Positions 1 through 6,129 of a stretch of 12,740 nucleotides of DNA are shown here, piece after piece. Origin of the DNA: an uncultured Mycoplasmatota bacterium (GTDB taxonomy: Bacteria > Bacillota_I > Bacilli_A > RF39 > UBA660). How positions within the stretch are numbered: position 1 is the first letter of the stretch; every line of letters begins with the position of its first letter. Where the stretch lies: the NCBI GenBank assembly GCA_900554615.1, contig USIB01000038.1, positions 1 to 12,740 on the forward strand. Direction: 5' to 3'. The notes beneath the pieces were generated by a model. The model was given only the letters and a program-made list of their open reading frames with translations. It was not told where the DNA came from and made no database searches. The position numbers were made by a program, and so were the translations under genes.

Positions 1-311
1 GGAACTTCTATTGAAAGTTTACCTTTTGATAAATCACATTGTTCAAGCATAGTTCTTTCTGCACTTTTCAAATTATTTAGTGCTTCTTCTACATAATAAA
101 GAAGTTCTTCGCCTTTTTCAGTTAACTTTACTCCTTTAGATGTTCTATAAAATAAAGTAGTATTAAAATCTTTTTCTATATTTTTTATTGCTTTACTCAC
201 TGCTGACTGTGTTAAATATAACTTTTTAGAAGCATTAGAAATGTTTTCACATTTAGCTACTTCATAAAATATTTTATATAAATTTAAATTAATATCTATA
301 TTTTTTTCCAT
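1..311 (-). CDS. LysR-family transcriptional regulator, N-terminal part
   Basis: The first 103 residues of a LysR-type DNA-binding regulator; the rest lies beyond the left edge. I translated it directly. It opens MEKNIDINLNLYKIFYEVAK and contains the typical LysR winged helix-turn-helix: ISNASKKLYLTQSAVSKAIKNI at about residues 28-49, then LFYRTSKGVKLTEKGEELL, the wing and start of the linker helix. The ATG at 311-309 is preceded by GGGAGG eight bases upstream, which fixes the start. The effector-binding domain is not in view, so ligand and targets are unknown. A consensus promoter and two dyads lie upstream. LysR proteins commonly repress their own genes, so these dyads are natural candidates for autoregulation (inference). 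Confidence 0.9.
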   Translation of the reverse strand, partial: MEKNIDINLNLYKIFYEVAKCENISNASKKLYLTQSAVSKAIKNIEKDFNTTLFYRTSKGVKLTEKGEELLYYVEEALNNLKSAERTMLEQCDLSKGKLSIEV

Positions 312-429
312 AAACCTAACCTCCCTATTTAAGTTATTTTCATATTTTTTAAATTCTCTGATTTTTTGATTTTGACATACTAAAGATTAAAACTGAGCTC
401 TTCTTATTTTAGATTATCAAGTTTAACTT

Positions 430-443
430 TATGAAATTTCATA
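430..443. promoter_or_regulatory. 14-base perfect palindrome in the LysR leader
   Basis: TATGAAATTTCATA is its own reverse complement. It lies about 17-30 bases downstream of the predicted start of the LysR transcript, a usual place for a repressor or autoregulatory site. No binding protein can be named from sequence. Confidence 0.4.
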
Positions 444-460
444 TGTAGTTTCACTTGGTA

Positions 461-495
461 CTAGTTATTATACTAGAAAATATTTCGTTTGGCAA
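461..495 (-). promoter_or_regulatory. Sigma-A promoter of the LysR gene, with a dyad over the -10
   Basis: On the minus strand TTGCCA (495-490) is followed after 17 bases by TATAAT (472-467). This predicts a start near 460 and a leader of about 150 bases. CTAGT (461-465) and ACTAG (472-476) form a dyad around the -10 box, and TACTAG also recurs directly at 459-464 and 471-476. A protein bound there would block the promoter. The -35 box touches the T-rich tail of the dinD terminator. Confidence 0.7.
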
Positions 496-527
496 TAAAA
501 TAAGTGGCTACTAAAAACCACCTATTT
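490..527 (-). terminator. Intrinsic terminator after dinD
   Basis: Read on the minus strand, AATAGGTGG (526-518) pairs with CCACTTATT (507-499) with one G-T wobble around a 10-base loop. It is followed by TTTTATT. It lies 32 bases after the dinD stop codon. Confidence 0.7.
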
Positions 528-558
528 ACTTAGGAAAATTCTTCTATTATTAGGTAAT

Positions 559-1389
559 CTAATTAATCTTCTTCATTTGTGATTTTCCTTTTTCAAGTTC
601 TTTTAAACTCTTTCTAGAAGCAATCATTTCTTCTGGCATCATACCACCTATATCAGCAATTGCTTTTCTTACCTTTTTACCAACTTCATAATGTACATCT
701 TTTGCTTCTTTTTCTCCTTGTACATTATCCTTTAGAAGTTTTTGTTTAGTTTGATTTATTCTAAATAAATTAGCCACTAACTCATCTTCATTCATATTAT
801 CTAAAATATCTTCTCTATAGCGTAATTTTTTTCTTTTAAATATTTCATCAGCAGTTTCACCATTATATAATCCCTTATATCCAGCATTATGAAATTCTGC
901 CATATTTTTAACACCAGCAGAGGCTGCAACTTTTTGAAGAGTATAGTTGCCTTGCTTTGTTAATCTTCTTTGATAAAATCTCTTTTCATCATCAGATAAC
1001 GAATCATATTCTTGTTCAGTTATTTCTTGTTTTCTCGTTTGAATAGCAAAATATGTTTGACCTAAAGCAACAACTTCCTTATTAGGATCAGCGTTTTGTA
1101 CTATTAAATAACATATGTATCTTGATAATTTATAGTCTTTAATAAACTCTTCTCTACCTTTACCAGTCTTTATTGGCTTGTTGACCTCAACAACCCAATC
1201 TTCTTCAACTGAAATACTATTTTTTGCAGATGTTATTGCTTTATCTATTACTTTTTGAAAATTTCTCCAATCCTTGTATTCTAATACCTTTTGTAATTCA
1301 CGTGCGTACCAAAATTCATTACCATATTCATCTAAATATTTTATATTTTCAAAAATATTATTAGTATATTTATCCTCAATTTTATTCAT
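559..1389 (-). CDS. dinD: DNA damage-inducible protein D (DinD), BRO-N domain
   Basis: A 276-residue protein of near-normal DinD length, matching the family throughout from memory of E. coli DinD. Residues 14-120 form the BRO-N-like domain: NEFWYARELQKVLEY, then LSRYICYLIVQNADPNKEV and the family signature GQTYFAIQTRKQE at 110-122. The C-terminal part keeps AEFHNAGYKGLYNGETADEI (164-183), ELVANLFRINQTKQKL (203-218) and YEVGKKVRKAIADIGGMMPEE (234-254). E. coli DinD is SOS-induced and inhibits RecA strand exchange; that role here is inferred. The start has AGAGGT at ribosome-binding distance. I found no GAAC-N4-GTTC LexA box in the 94-base upstream gap. The gene has its own terminator and may be separate from the operon behind it. 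Confidence 0.93.
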   Translation of the reverse strand: MNKIEDKYTNNIFENIKYLDEYGNEFWYARELQKVLEYKDWRNFQKVIDKAITSAKNSISVEEDWVVEVNKPIKTGKGREEFIKDYKLSRYICYLIVQNADPNKEVVALGQTYFAIQTRKQEITEQEYDSLSDDEKRFYQRRLTKQGNYTLQKVAASAGVKNMAEFHNAGYKGLYNGETADEIFKRKKLRYREDILDNMNEDELVANLFRINQTKQKLLKDNVQGEKEAKDVHYEVGKKVRKAIADIGGMMPEEMIASRKSLKELEKGKSQMKKIN

Positions 1390-1424
1390 TTTTACCTCTT
1401 TTCTTCTGAATTATTTTGTATAAT

Positions 1425-1454
1425 ATTGTATCTTAAAGGCAATTCTGTCACCAA
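1425..1454 (-). promoter_or_regulatory. Possible weak promoter of dinD
   Basis: TACAAT (1430-1425) is a fair -10 box, but the only -35 at workable distance is TTGGTG (1454-1449, 18-base spacer), which keeps just TTG. That -35 lies inside the hairpin at 1441-1467. Readthrough from the operon behind is the alternative. Confidence 0.3.
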
Positions 1455-1467
1455 GAGTGGCAAAATT
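1441..1467. repeat. Imperfect hairpin between the ITPase-like gene and dinD
   Basis: TGTCAC (1446-1451) pairs with GTGGCA (1457-1462) through one T-G wobble around CAAGA. Flanking AATT on each side extends the stem with one mismatch. It has no T-tract on the minus side, so it is a poor intrinsic terminator. It resembles the paired hairpins elsewhere in having one non-standard pair between a G-C and a C-G pair. Confidence 0.45.
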
Positions 1468-1483
1468 ACTTTTTTTGGTACTC

Positions 1484-2107
1484 CTACTTTCTATTAACCT
1501 TAACAAGCACCTTCTTAAAAGCACTATATCTGTAACTATCTTCTAACTCTTCACCACTAAGTAAATTAAAAGTTTTATCCATATTAGTAGGCTTAAATAC
1601 CGAATAAAAATAAGGCTTGATAATAGGCTCAACCATCTTTTCAGATATTTCACCATAACTTATACCAGAGTCTTGAAAATAAGTTCCATCAGGATACATA
1701 CAAGTAACTACACACTTATAATAAGCATTTCTATCTATAGTTCCTTCTAACTTTCTAAGTAACTTATTTACACATTCATACTTAGGAAGTGATGGATTAA
1801 TACTTCTCTCATAATCAGCATATCGACCAGTATATATACCAGGTTCACCATTTAAACTCTCTACGAACAGGCCAGCATCATCAGTCAAAATAGGATACTT
1901 AATATTCTTTTCCTTACAAAAATCATAAATTGCTAAAGCCTTAATTAAAGAGTTTTCTTCTAGAGTATTACCATTTTCTGGAGTTTCACCTCTATCCCAA
2001 GAAATATCTGATAATCCTTTTACTTCAATATCAAGATTAAGTCCTTTAATAATATTTCTAACATCTTCCATCTTTCTTTCATTAGTAGTACCAAAGATAA
2101 TTATCAT
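1484..2107 (-). CDS. Ham1/RdgB-family nucleoside triphosphate pyrophosphatase, diverged
   Basis: A 207-residue member of the Ham1/RdgB family, which hydrolyses non-canonical purine triphosphates (ITP, XTP, dITP) to monophosphates and keeps them out of nucleic acids. The N-terminal nucleotide motif is GTTNERKM (residues 6-13), followed by ETPENGNTLEENSLIKA and TDDAGLFVESLNGEPGIYTGRYAD (about 75-98), the equivalent of the usual DDSGL...GAPGVYSARYAG. The C-terminal half is unusual. The expected FGYDPIF is replaced by YFYSVFKP, although MDKTF is kept. The base-recognising SHR is SYR (about 192-194). Substrate preference may therefore differ from RdgB. It has a strong GGGAGGAAG ribosome site and lies 54 bases after the second paralogue of the same operon, with no terminator between. 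Confidence 0.82.
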   Translation of the reverse strand: MIIIFGTTNERKMEDVRNIIKGLNLDIEVKGLSDISWDRGETPENGNTLEENSLIKALAIYDFCKEKNIKYPILTDDAGLFVESLNGEPGIYTGRYADYERSINPSLPKYECVNKLLRKLEGTIDRNAYYKCVVTCMYPDGTYFQDSGISYGEISEKMVEPIIKPYFYSVFKPTNMDKTFNLLSGEELEDSYRYSAFKKVLVKVNRK

Positions 2108-2161
2108 ATAATCTTCCTCCCTCTTTTAGAAAAATACTACCTATACTCTTCTTTCAGTTAA

Positions 2162-2704
2162 CTACCCGATAGCGGTAATCACTAAAGCATACCTAAGCCT
2201 ATTGTTAAGAGAAGCAATAAAAGAGTTTCTAAGTAAATTAAACATACCACTACAATAATTATAAAATATTTTATCGCCAATTTCAATATTAATAATGTCA
2301 CAGGAGGTACCTAAAGTATCATAAAAAAGATAAGAAACATCATTAACAATAATCCCAGGAGTAATATAGCCTTTCTCAAAAGATAAATATGATTCTTCCT
2401 CTTCACTATAACTTAATATCTCTTCAAGACTCTTTTCTTTAATTCTAGCAAGAGTCTTATCATATTTCTTTCTTGTCCTCTCATCTACCATATCCCTAAT
2501 TTCTTCAATTAAAGAATAAAGATTCTCTTCAAGAACATCTCTTTTAAGTACTAAATCATAATATCTACCCTCACTATATATATCATATAAATCAAAGTCA
2601 AACTTCTCACAAACAGACCTCATAAGTTCACTAATACTCATTAAAGAATCAATCTTCTCTACCCTTATCTTAGTAGCAATACCAATAGAAATATATCTAG
2701 CCAT
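2162..2704 (-). CDS. Protein of unknown function, paralogue A
   Basis: A 180-residue soluble protein that I do not recognise. It is a clear paralogue of the gene just upstream. Shared blocks in order: ARYISIGIA at the N-terminus; FDFDLYDIY near residue 36; L-x-LK-x3-LE-x-N with LIEEI; a D-x-R-x4-Y block; EKSLEEIL; DVSYLF; DKIFY; and MFNLLRNSFIASLNN with ALVIT at the end. An upstream in-frame ATG at 2722 is unlikely as start because it lies in the ribosome site; the ATG at 2704 has AGGAGGAG at proper distance and aligns with the paralogue. The start overlaps the end of the upstream gene by eight bases, which suggests translational coupling. No signal peptide or membrane segment is seen. Confidence 0.8.
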   Translation of the reverse strand: MARYISIGIATKIRVEKIDSLMSISELMRSVCEKFDFDLYDIYSEGRYYDLVLKRDVLEENLYSLIEEIRDMVDERTRKKYDKTLARIKEKSLEEILSYSEEEESYLSFEKGYITPGIIVNDVSYLFYDTLGTSCDIINIEIGDKIFYNYCSGMFNLLRNSFIASLNNRLRYALVITAIG

Positions 2705-3251
2705 AATAAATCTCCTCCTCATTCGTAGTAACTAGTGCTAGACAAATAGAAGAAGCAAGCACATTATTAATACTATCCGCGATAGCGGTCCTAAAGATAT
2801 TAAATATTGTCTTATAACCAAGAAAATAAATCTTATCATATTCTTCAATAGATATAAACTCAGAAAAAGATGTAATATTCTTTCTAAGTAAATAAGCAGT
2901 ATCATTTCTATGAATACCATCCTTATATATCTTAAAGTTAGAAAGGCTCTTCTCTTTACCAAGTTTAATCATTTCAGTATAACTCTTACCTCTAAGAATA
3001 TTCTGAGTATCAGTATAACCTTCTCTAAGTCTAGGGTCAGATAATTCTTTAATCTCCTCTAGTAAATCTATAATATTATCCTCTAGAATCTTCTTCTTTA
3101 AAGATAAAACAAAGTAATTCTCTATCTTATAAATATCATATAAATCAAAATTAAACTCCTTCTCAAAAAGGTCAAATAACTCATAATCCTCTATCGTATC
3201 AGCATTAATATAAATAACCTTAGCAATACCTACTGAAATATAATCATTCAT
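2697..3251 (-). CDS. Protein of unknown function, paralogue B
   Basis: A 184-residue soluble protein, first gene of the three-gene operon. It shares with the following gene YISVGIA, FNFDLYDIY, the LKKKILEDN...LLEEIKEL helix, a DPRLREGY block, GKSYTEMIK, DTAYLL, EEYDKIYF and IFNIFRTAIADSINN with ALVTT. It differs in a longer, acidic C-terminus (NEEEIYYG). Conserved hydrophobic and charged residues cover the whole length, so the pair arose by tandem duplication of a complete protein and may form a heteromer (inference). No catalytic motif is apparent. The ATG at 3251 follows AGGAGG. Expression is from the consensus promoter at 3312-3340, next to the dyad at 3346-3362. Confidence 0.8.
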   Translation of the reverse strand: MNDYISVGIAKVIYINADTIEDYELFDLFEKEFNFDLYDIYKIENYFVLSLKKKILEDNIIDLLEEIKELSDPRLREGYTDTQNILRGKSYTEMIKLGKEKSLSNFKIYKDGIHRNDTAYLLRKNITSFSEFISIEEYDKIYFLGYKTIFNIFRTAIADSINNVLASSICLALVTTNEEEIYYG

Positions 3252-3311
3252 ATAACTTTCCTCCTATTGAAACTGCACAGATTTTAACCACAATTTCATA
3301 CTTATAGTTCA

Positions 3312-3340
3312 ATTATAATATACTGATTACTTAGTGTCAA
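3312..3340 (-). promoter_or_regulatory. Consensus sigma-A promoter of the paralogue/ITPase operon
   Basis: TTGACA (3340-3335), a 17-base spacer and TATAAT (3317-3312): a perfect match to consensus. The start is predicted near 3305, giving a leader of about 54 bases before the ATG at 3251. Such strength implies high expression unless it is repressed. Confidence 0.9.
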
Positions 3341-3345
3341 CCATC

Positions 3346-3362
3346 TGGTAATATTATTACCA
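3346..3362. promoter_or_regulatory. 17-base dyad (operator candidate) upstream of the consensus promoter
   Basis: TGGTAATATTATTACCA is a perfect inverted repeat of two 8-base arms around one central T. Its edge is five bases upstream of the -35 box. The TGGT...ACCA outer half-sites resemble operators of GntR-type regulators, but no regulator of that type is in the window. As an RNA hairpin its loop would be cramped and no T-tract follows directly, so a protein site is more likely than a terminator. Confidence 0.6.
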
Positions 3363-3392
3363 AAAGAAAAAAGCATAAATAAATGCTCCTTT
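3363..3392 (-). terminator. Terminator after the 358-residue membrane-anchored protein gene
   Basis: On the minus strand AGCAT (3387-3383) pairs with ATGCT (3376-3372) around a six-base loop. The stem can be lengthened by wobble and A-T pairs and is followed by TTTTTTCTTTT. It lies directly after the stop codon at 3399. Confidence 0.75.
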
Positions 3393-3398
3393 CTATAA

Positions 3399-4475
3399 CT
3401 AACTTTGATACTTAGAAATATCACTAACCTTAATAGCAAGATAAGGTTTATCTCTCTTTTCCTCTTTTAAAAATAAAGTAAAATCATCATTAACATAAAA
3501 ATATCTAAAGTCTCTATCACCAATACTAGTAGTTTTCATGTCGATAGCGGCCTCACTCTTAACTCTACCACCCTTTTCATCTAAAGAAAATGAAATAGTC
3601 TGAAGAGCCATATCAATATCATACTCAGTACCCTCATCAGAGATAAAAGAGACATTATATAACTCATCATATTCCTTCTTAACATTAAAGTCCATAAAAG
3701 GAGCCTTAAAGAAGTCATTCTCTCCAAAGTTTCTATTACCCTTATAACTAGCAGTCTTACTATTCAGGTTATCATAAATCTCATTAAAAGTATCACCTAT
3801 AGCATTCTTATAAAAAATAACTTCGTCTCCATTTTTTGTATGAAGTTTAACAGCAAAGTTATCCCTATCGTCGTAGAATAGTACTTCTATTTGCTCTCTT
3901 ACTTCACTAGAGGAATCGCTAATTGTACCAAAATACTTAACATCATCATAATTACCAAACTTATCATTATCAAGAATACTAAATCTCTTATTATACTCAA
4001 ACTCTCTATATAACATTGTATAAAAGAAATATCTCTTATAATTATCACTACTAACATCATCACTACTCCAACTAAAACTATCTAAAATATCACTAGATTG
4101 GTTAAGCTTATTCTTAATGTCTTTTTCTATTTTTTTCTTTAATTCTAAAGTTTTAAGACCATATGTTTTGTAATAATACTCATCAGATATCATAGAAGTA
4201 TCAAAATCCATTTTATTTAAATTAGAAACAAAAGAATTATCAAGATATGTACCATTTGTCTTTAATTTAGCTTCTTTAACCATATCATTCCATACTAACT
4301 GAAAAGTACCACACCAAGCACTATCTGAAGTAATCTTATCGTTCATAGTGGGAACAACATTTACACCAGTAGTAATAGTAAGATTTCTCTTATTCTTAAG
4401 TACTAAAAAATAAAACAAACAAAATGCTACTACTAAAATAATAACAACAGATAAAGCAATAACTTTCTTTTTCAT
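3399..4475 (-). CDS. Membrane-anchored extracellular protein, possibly serpin-like
   Basis: 358 residues: three lysines, then a single strongly hydrophobic segment (about residues 5-26) followed by KNKR, i.e. an uncleaved N-terminal anchor with the rest outside the cell. There is no lipobox. The remainder is a soluble acidic domain of about 330 residues. It starts near SAWCGTFQLVWNDM (52-65) and has a helical charged part at 108-127. Near the C-terminus ISFSLDEKGGRVKSEAAIDM (294-313) resembles the strand and hinge preceding a serpin reactive-centre loop. The later FTLFLKEEKRDKPYLAIKVSD (332-352) resembles the closing serpin strands. This resemblance is tentative; no protease target can be named. 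The gene is monocistronic with its own promoter and terminator, and the ribosome site is AAAGGAGAAG. Confidence 0.6.
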   Translation of the reverse strand: MKKKVIALSVVIILVVAFCLFYFLVLKNKRNLTITTGVNVVPTMNDKITSDSAWCGTFQLVWNDMVKEAKLKTNGTYLDNSFVSNLNKMDFDTSMISDEYYYKTYGLKTLELKKKIEKDIKNKLNQSSDILDSFSWSSDDVSSDNYKRYFFYTMLYREFEYNKRFSILDNDKFGNYDDVKYFGTISDSSSEVREQIEVLFYDDRDNFAVKLHTKNGDEVIFYKNAIGDTFNEIYDNLNSKTASYKGNRNFGENDFFKAPFMDFNVKKEYDELYNVSFISDEGTEYDIDMALQTISFSLDEKGGRVKSEAAIDMKTTSIGDRDFRYFYVNDDFTLFLKEEKRDKPYLAIKVSDISKYQS

Positions 4476-4502
4476 TTAATTATCTTCTCCTTTACTACCT
4501 TA

Positions 4503-4531
4503 ATAATATCATAGAAAATAAATAAAGTAAA
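4503..4531 (-). promoter_or_regulatory. Promoter of the membrane-anchored protein gene
   Basis: TTTACT (4531-4526), a 17-base spacer ending in TGA, and TATTAT (4508-4503): a sigma-A promoter with an extended -10. The start is predicted near 4496, so the leader is about 20 bases. Confidence 0.75.
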
Positions 4532-4547
4532 TATTAACTTTTTATGT

Positions 4548-4611
4548 TATCACTAGAGGCCTAAGGTCCTCTAGTGGTATTTTAAGCCTCCAAGAAGTAG
4601 TCTTAAAATAC
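4548..4611. repeat. Paired abutting hairpins, locus A
   Basis: Hairpin 1: CACTAGAGG (4551-4559) pairs perfectly with CCTCTAGTG (4568-4576); three more pairs, one a wobble, extend it to 4548-4579. Its interior is CC-TAAG-GT. Hairpin 2: GTATTTTAAG (4577-4586) pairs perfectly with CTTAAAATAC (4602-4611); interior CC, 11 bases, GT. In both the closing G-C pair is followed by a C opposite T mismatch and then a C-G pair. Neither is followed by a T-tract on the minus strand, and the collagen-like gene already has a terminator at 4640-4670. The pair ends 16 bases upstream of the -35 box of the next gene. Function unknown; see findings. Confidence 0.75.
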
Positions 4612-4639
4612 AAGTTACTGTATAGAAGCAAGTACTATA

Positions 4640-4670
4640 TACCAAAAAAACACCTCCGAAGAGATGTTTT
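4640..4670 (-). terminator. Terminator of the collagen-like gene
   Basis: On the minus strand AAAACATCTC (4670-4661) pairs with GAGGTGTTTT (4656-4647) with one wobble around a TTCG tetraloop, then a run of seven T. It starts two bases after the stop codon: a textbook intrinsic terminator. Confidence 0.92.
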
Positions 4671-4672
4671 CT

Positions 4673-5512
4673 TTAAGATATTCTAACAATATTTAAATAG
4701 GCATTAGTACCATTAGAAGGAGTAATATTCACAGCCTCTCCTGCCTTAATATCTAAACCAATTTCATCACCAGCACTAAAGGAATTGATAGTGCTACCTG
4801 AAAAATCAGTGTTAGTACTAGCATTTATAGTTCTGACAATAGAAGTACTTCCTATAGGATTAGCATTTTGTTTAACCTCTACTGTAATAGTGGTATTAGC
4901 ACTAGAACTTCCTGAAAATTTATAATCTACAAAGTAAACGCCATTTTCTGCAATCGTAAGAGTATTTTGGGTGGCAGTAGTAATCTTATTACTAGGACCA
5001 TTATTACCAAGTGGAATATTCTGAGCAATATTAGCTTCTAATGAAATATTATCTGTACTAGTATTATACTTACGACCATAAGTTTCAAATGAAGATGCTC
5101 CAGATGGGCCCGCTGGTCCTGCTGGTCCTGCTATCCCTTGTGGTCCTGGTGGACCTTGAATTCCTTGAGGACCTTGTGGGCCTGCATCACCAGTATCGCC
5201 CTTTGCACCTTGTGGTCCCGCTGGACCAGTTTGTCCTTGTAATCCTTGTGGTCCTCTCTCACCAGTAGGGCCTTGAATACCAGTTGCTCCTCTTGGAATA
5301 CTAAAGTTTAAAATAGCATTCTCATTAGTACCAACATTAGTTACACTAGCATTAACATCAGGGTCACTAGTAGTAGTAATACCCACGCTTATAGTAGCGG
5401 GTCCAGATGGTCCTGTTGGACCTGTCGGACCTACGATAACAGGAGTACAATTACATCTTTTTCCCTCTTTAAGAATATTCTTTATTTTATCATCAAAACA
5501 ATTATTATTCAT
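4673..5512 (-). CDS. Collagen-like triple-helix surface protein
   Basis: 279 residues from the second of two adjacent ATGs; the first lies only two bases from AGGAGG. Layout: an N-terminal head with Cys residues and CNCTPVIVGP; a short Gly-X-Y block (about 28-39); a 35-residue spacer of a type often found between collagen blocks (TISVGITTTSDPDVNASVTN onward to LNFSIPR); the main block of about 21 Gly-X-Y triplets (about 75-139, rich in GPQ, GPA and GPT); then a Thr/Ser/Asn-rich beta domain of about 135 residues, likely a C1q/TNF-like trimerisation head as in BclA-type proteins. There is no signal peptide or sortase motif, so how it reaches the surface is unclear. The Gly-X-Y part is much GC-richer than its surroundings. 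TCATTTT and AAAATGA (5525-5531, 5550-5556) could pair just before the ribosome site. Confidence 0.88.
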   Translation of the reverse strand: MNNNCFDDKIKNILKEGKRCNCTPVIVGPTGPTGPSGPATISVGITTTSDPDVNASVTNVGTNENAILNFSIPRGATGIQGPTGERGPQGLQGQTGPAGPQGAKGDTGDAGPQGPQGIQGPPGPQGIAGPAGPAGPSGASSFETYGRKYNTSTDNISLEANIAQNIPLGNNGPSNKITTATQNTLTIAENGVYFVDYKFSGSSSANTTITVEVKQNANPIGSTSIVRTINASTNTDFSGSTINSFSAGDEIGLDIKAGEAVNITPSNGTNAYLNIVRIS

Positions 5513-5575
5513 CATAACCTCCTCTCATTTTATTTTATGAAAGGAAGTCAAAATGATATTTACTATAGTCTATCT

Positions 5576-6085
5576 TTAATAAATACTTCCTACTTTAGAT
5601 ATAGGCCATATTCTATAAATAGCCTTACCAAGAATATTATCTTCATCAATAAGGCCAAGATATCTACTATCTTTAGATATTGGTCTATTATCTCCAAGAA
5701 CTAAATATTTACCACTAGGAATAACACTACAAGTACATACTTCTTCTAAATTAAAGTCAGTAGTATTTCTAAAATCAAATGTTTCCTTTAAAACTTCACC
5801 ATTAACATATAATTTATTATTCTTATAACTAATATGTTCTCCAGGTAAACCAATAACTCTCTTAATAATTTCATCTTTACCATCATTAATAATAACAATA
5901 TCAAATCTTTTAATACTATCAGAATTATATCCAATCTTTTTTTCAAGTAAAACTTCACCATTATGTAAGTTGGGTTTCATTGAATCACCACTTACAATAA
6001 CAGGAGTAATAATAAAACTTCTAATTAGTATAACTCCTCCTAGTATCAAAACATAAGGATATAACTCCTTAATAAACTTTTTCAT
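5576..6085 (-). CDS. lepB: Type I signal peptidase
   Basis: A 169-residue membrane serine protease that cleaves signal peptides from exported proteins, of the short Gram-positive SipS type with one N-terminal membrane segment (about 11-31). Box B is SGDSMKP with catalytic Ser35. Box D is IIKRVIGLPGE with catalytic Lys75. Box E is GDNRPISKDSRYLG (131-144) and keeps the structural Asp and Ser. All key residues are present. Its ATG is 37 bases after the rplS stop codon with GAGGTGAAGAG as ribosome site. There is no room for a separate promoter, so it depends on readthrough of the hairpin at 6095-6129. Surface and exported proteins elsewhere in the window would be among its substrates (inference). 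Confidence 0.96.
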   Translation of the reverse strand: MKKFIKELYPYVLILGGVILIRSFIITPVIVSGDSMKPNLHNGEVLLEKKIGYNSDSIKRFDIVIINDGKDEIIKRVIGLPGEHISYKNNKLYVNGEVLKETFDFRNTTDFNLEEVCTCSVIPSGKYLVLGDNRPISKDSRYLGLIDEDNILGKAIYRIWPISKVGSIY

Positions 6086-6094
6086 CTCTTCACC

Positions 6095-6129
6095 TCTAAA
6101 ACAAAAGATAATAGTTAGCCTATTATCTT
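6095..6129 (-). terminator. Hairpin at the rplS stop codon, probable partial terminator before lepB
   Basis: On the minus strand AAGATAATAG (6129-6120), which contains the rplS stop codon, pairs perfectly with CTATTATCTT (6114-6105) around GCTAA. TTTTGTTTTAG follows. The lepB ribosome site begins at once, so this is best read as an attenuating terminator that lowers lepB relative to rplS. Ribosomes finishing rplS would cover the upstream arm. Confidence 0.7.

Noticed and set aside
2738..2962. Minus-strand 74-codon frame inside the upstream paralogue gene
   Set aside because: It is in another frame of a gene supported by its paralogue, with hydrophobic low-complexity translation and no ribosome site.
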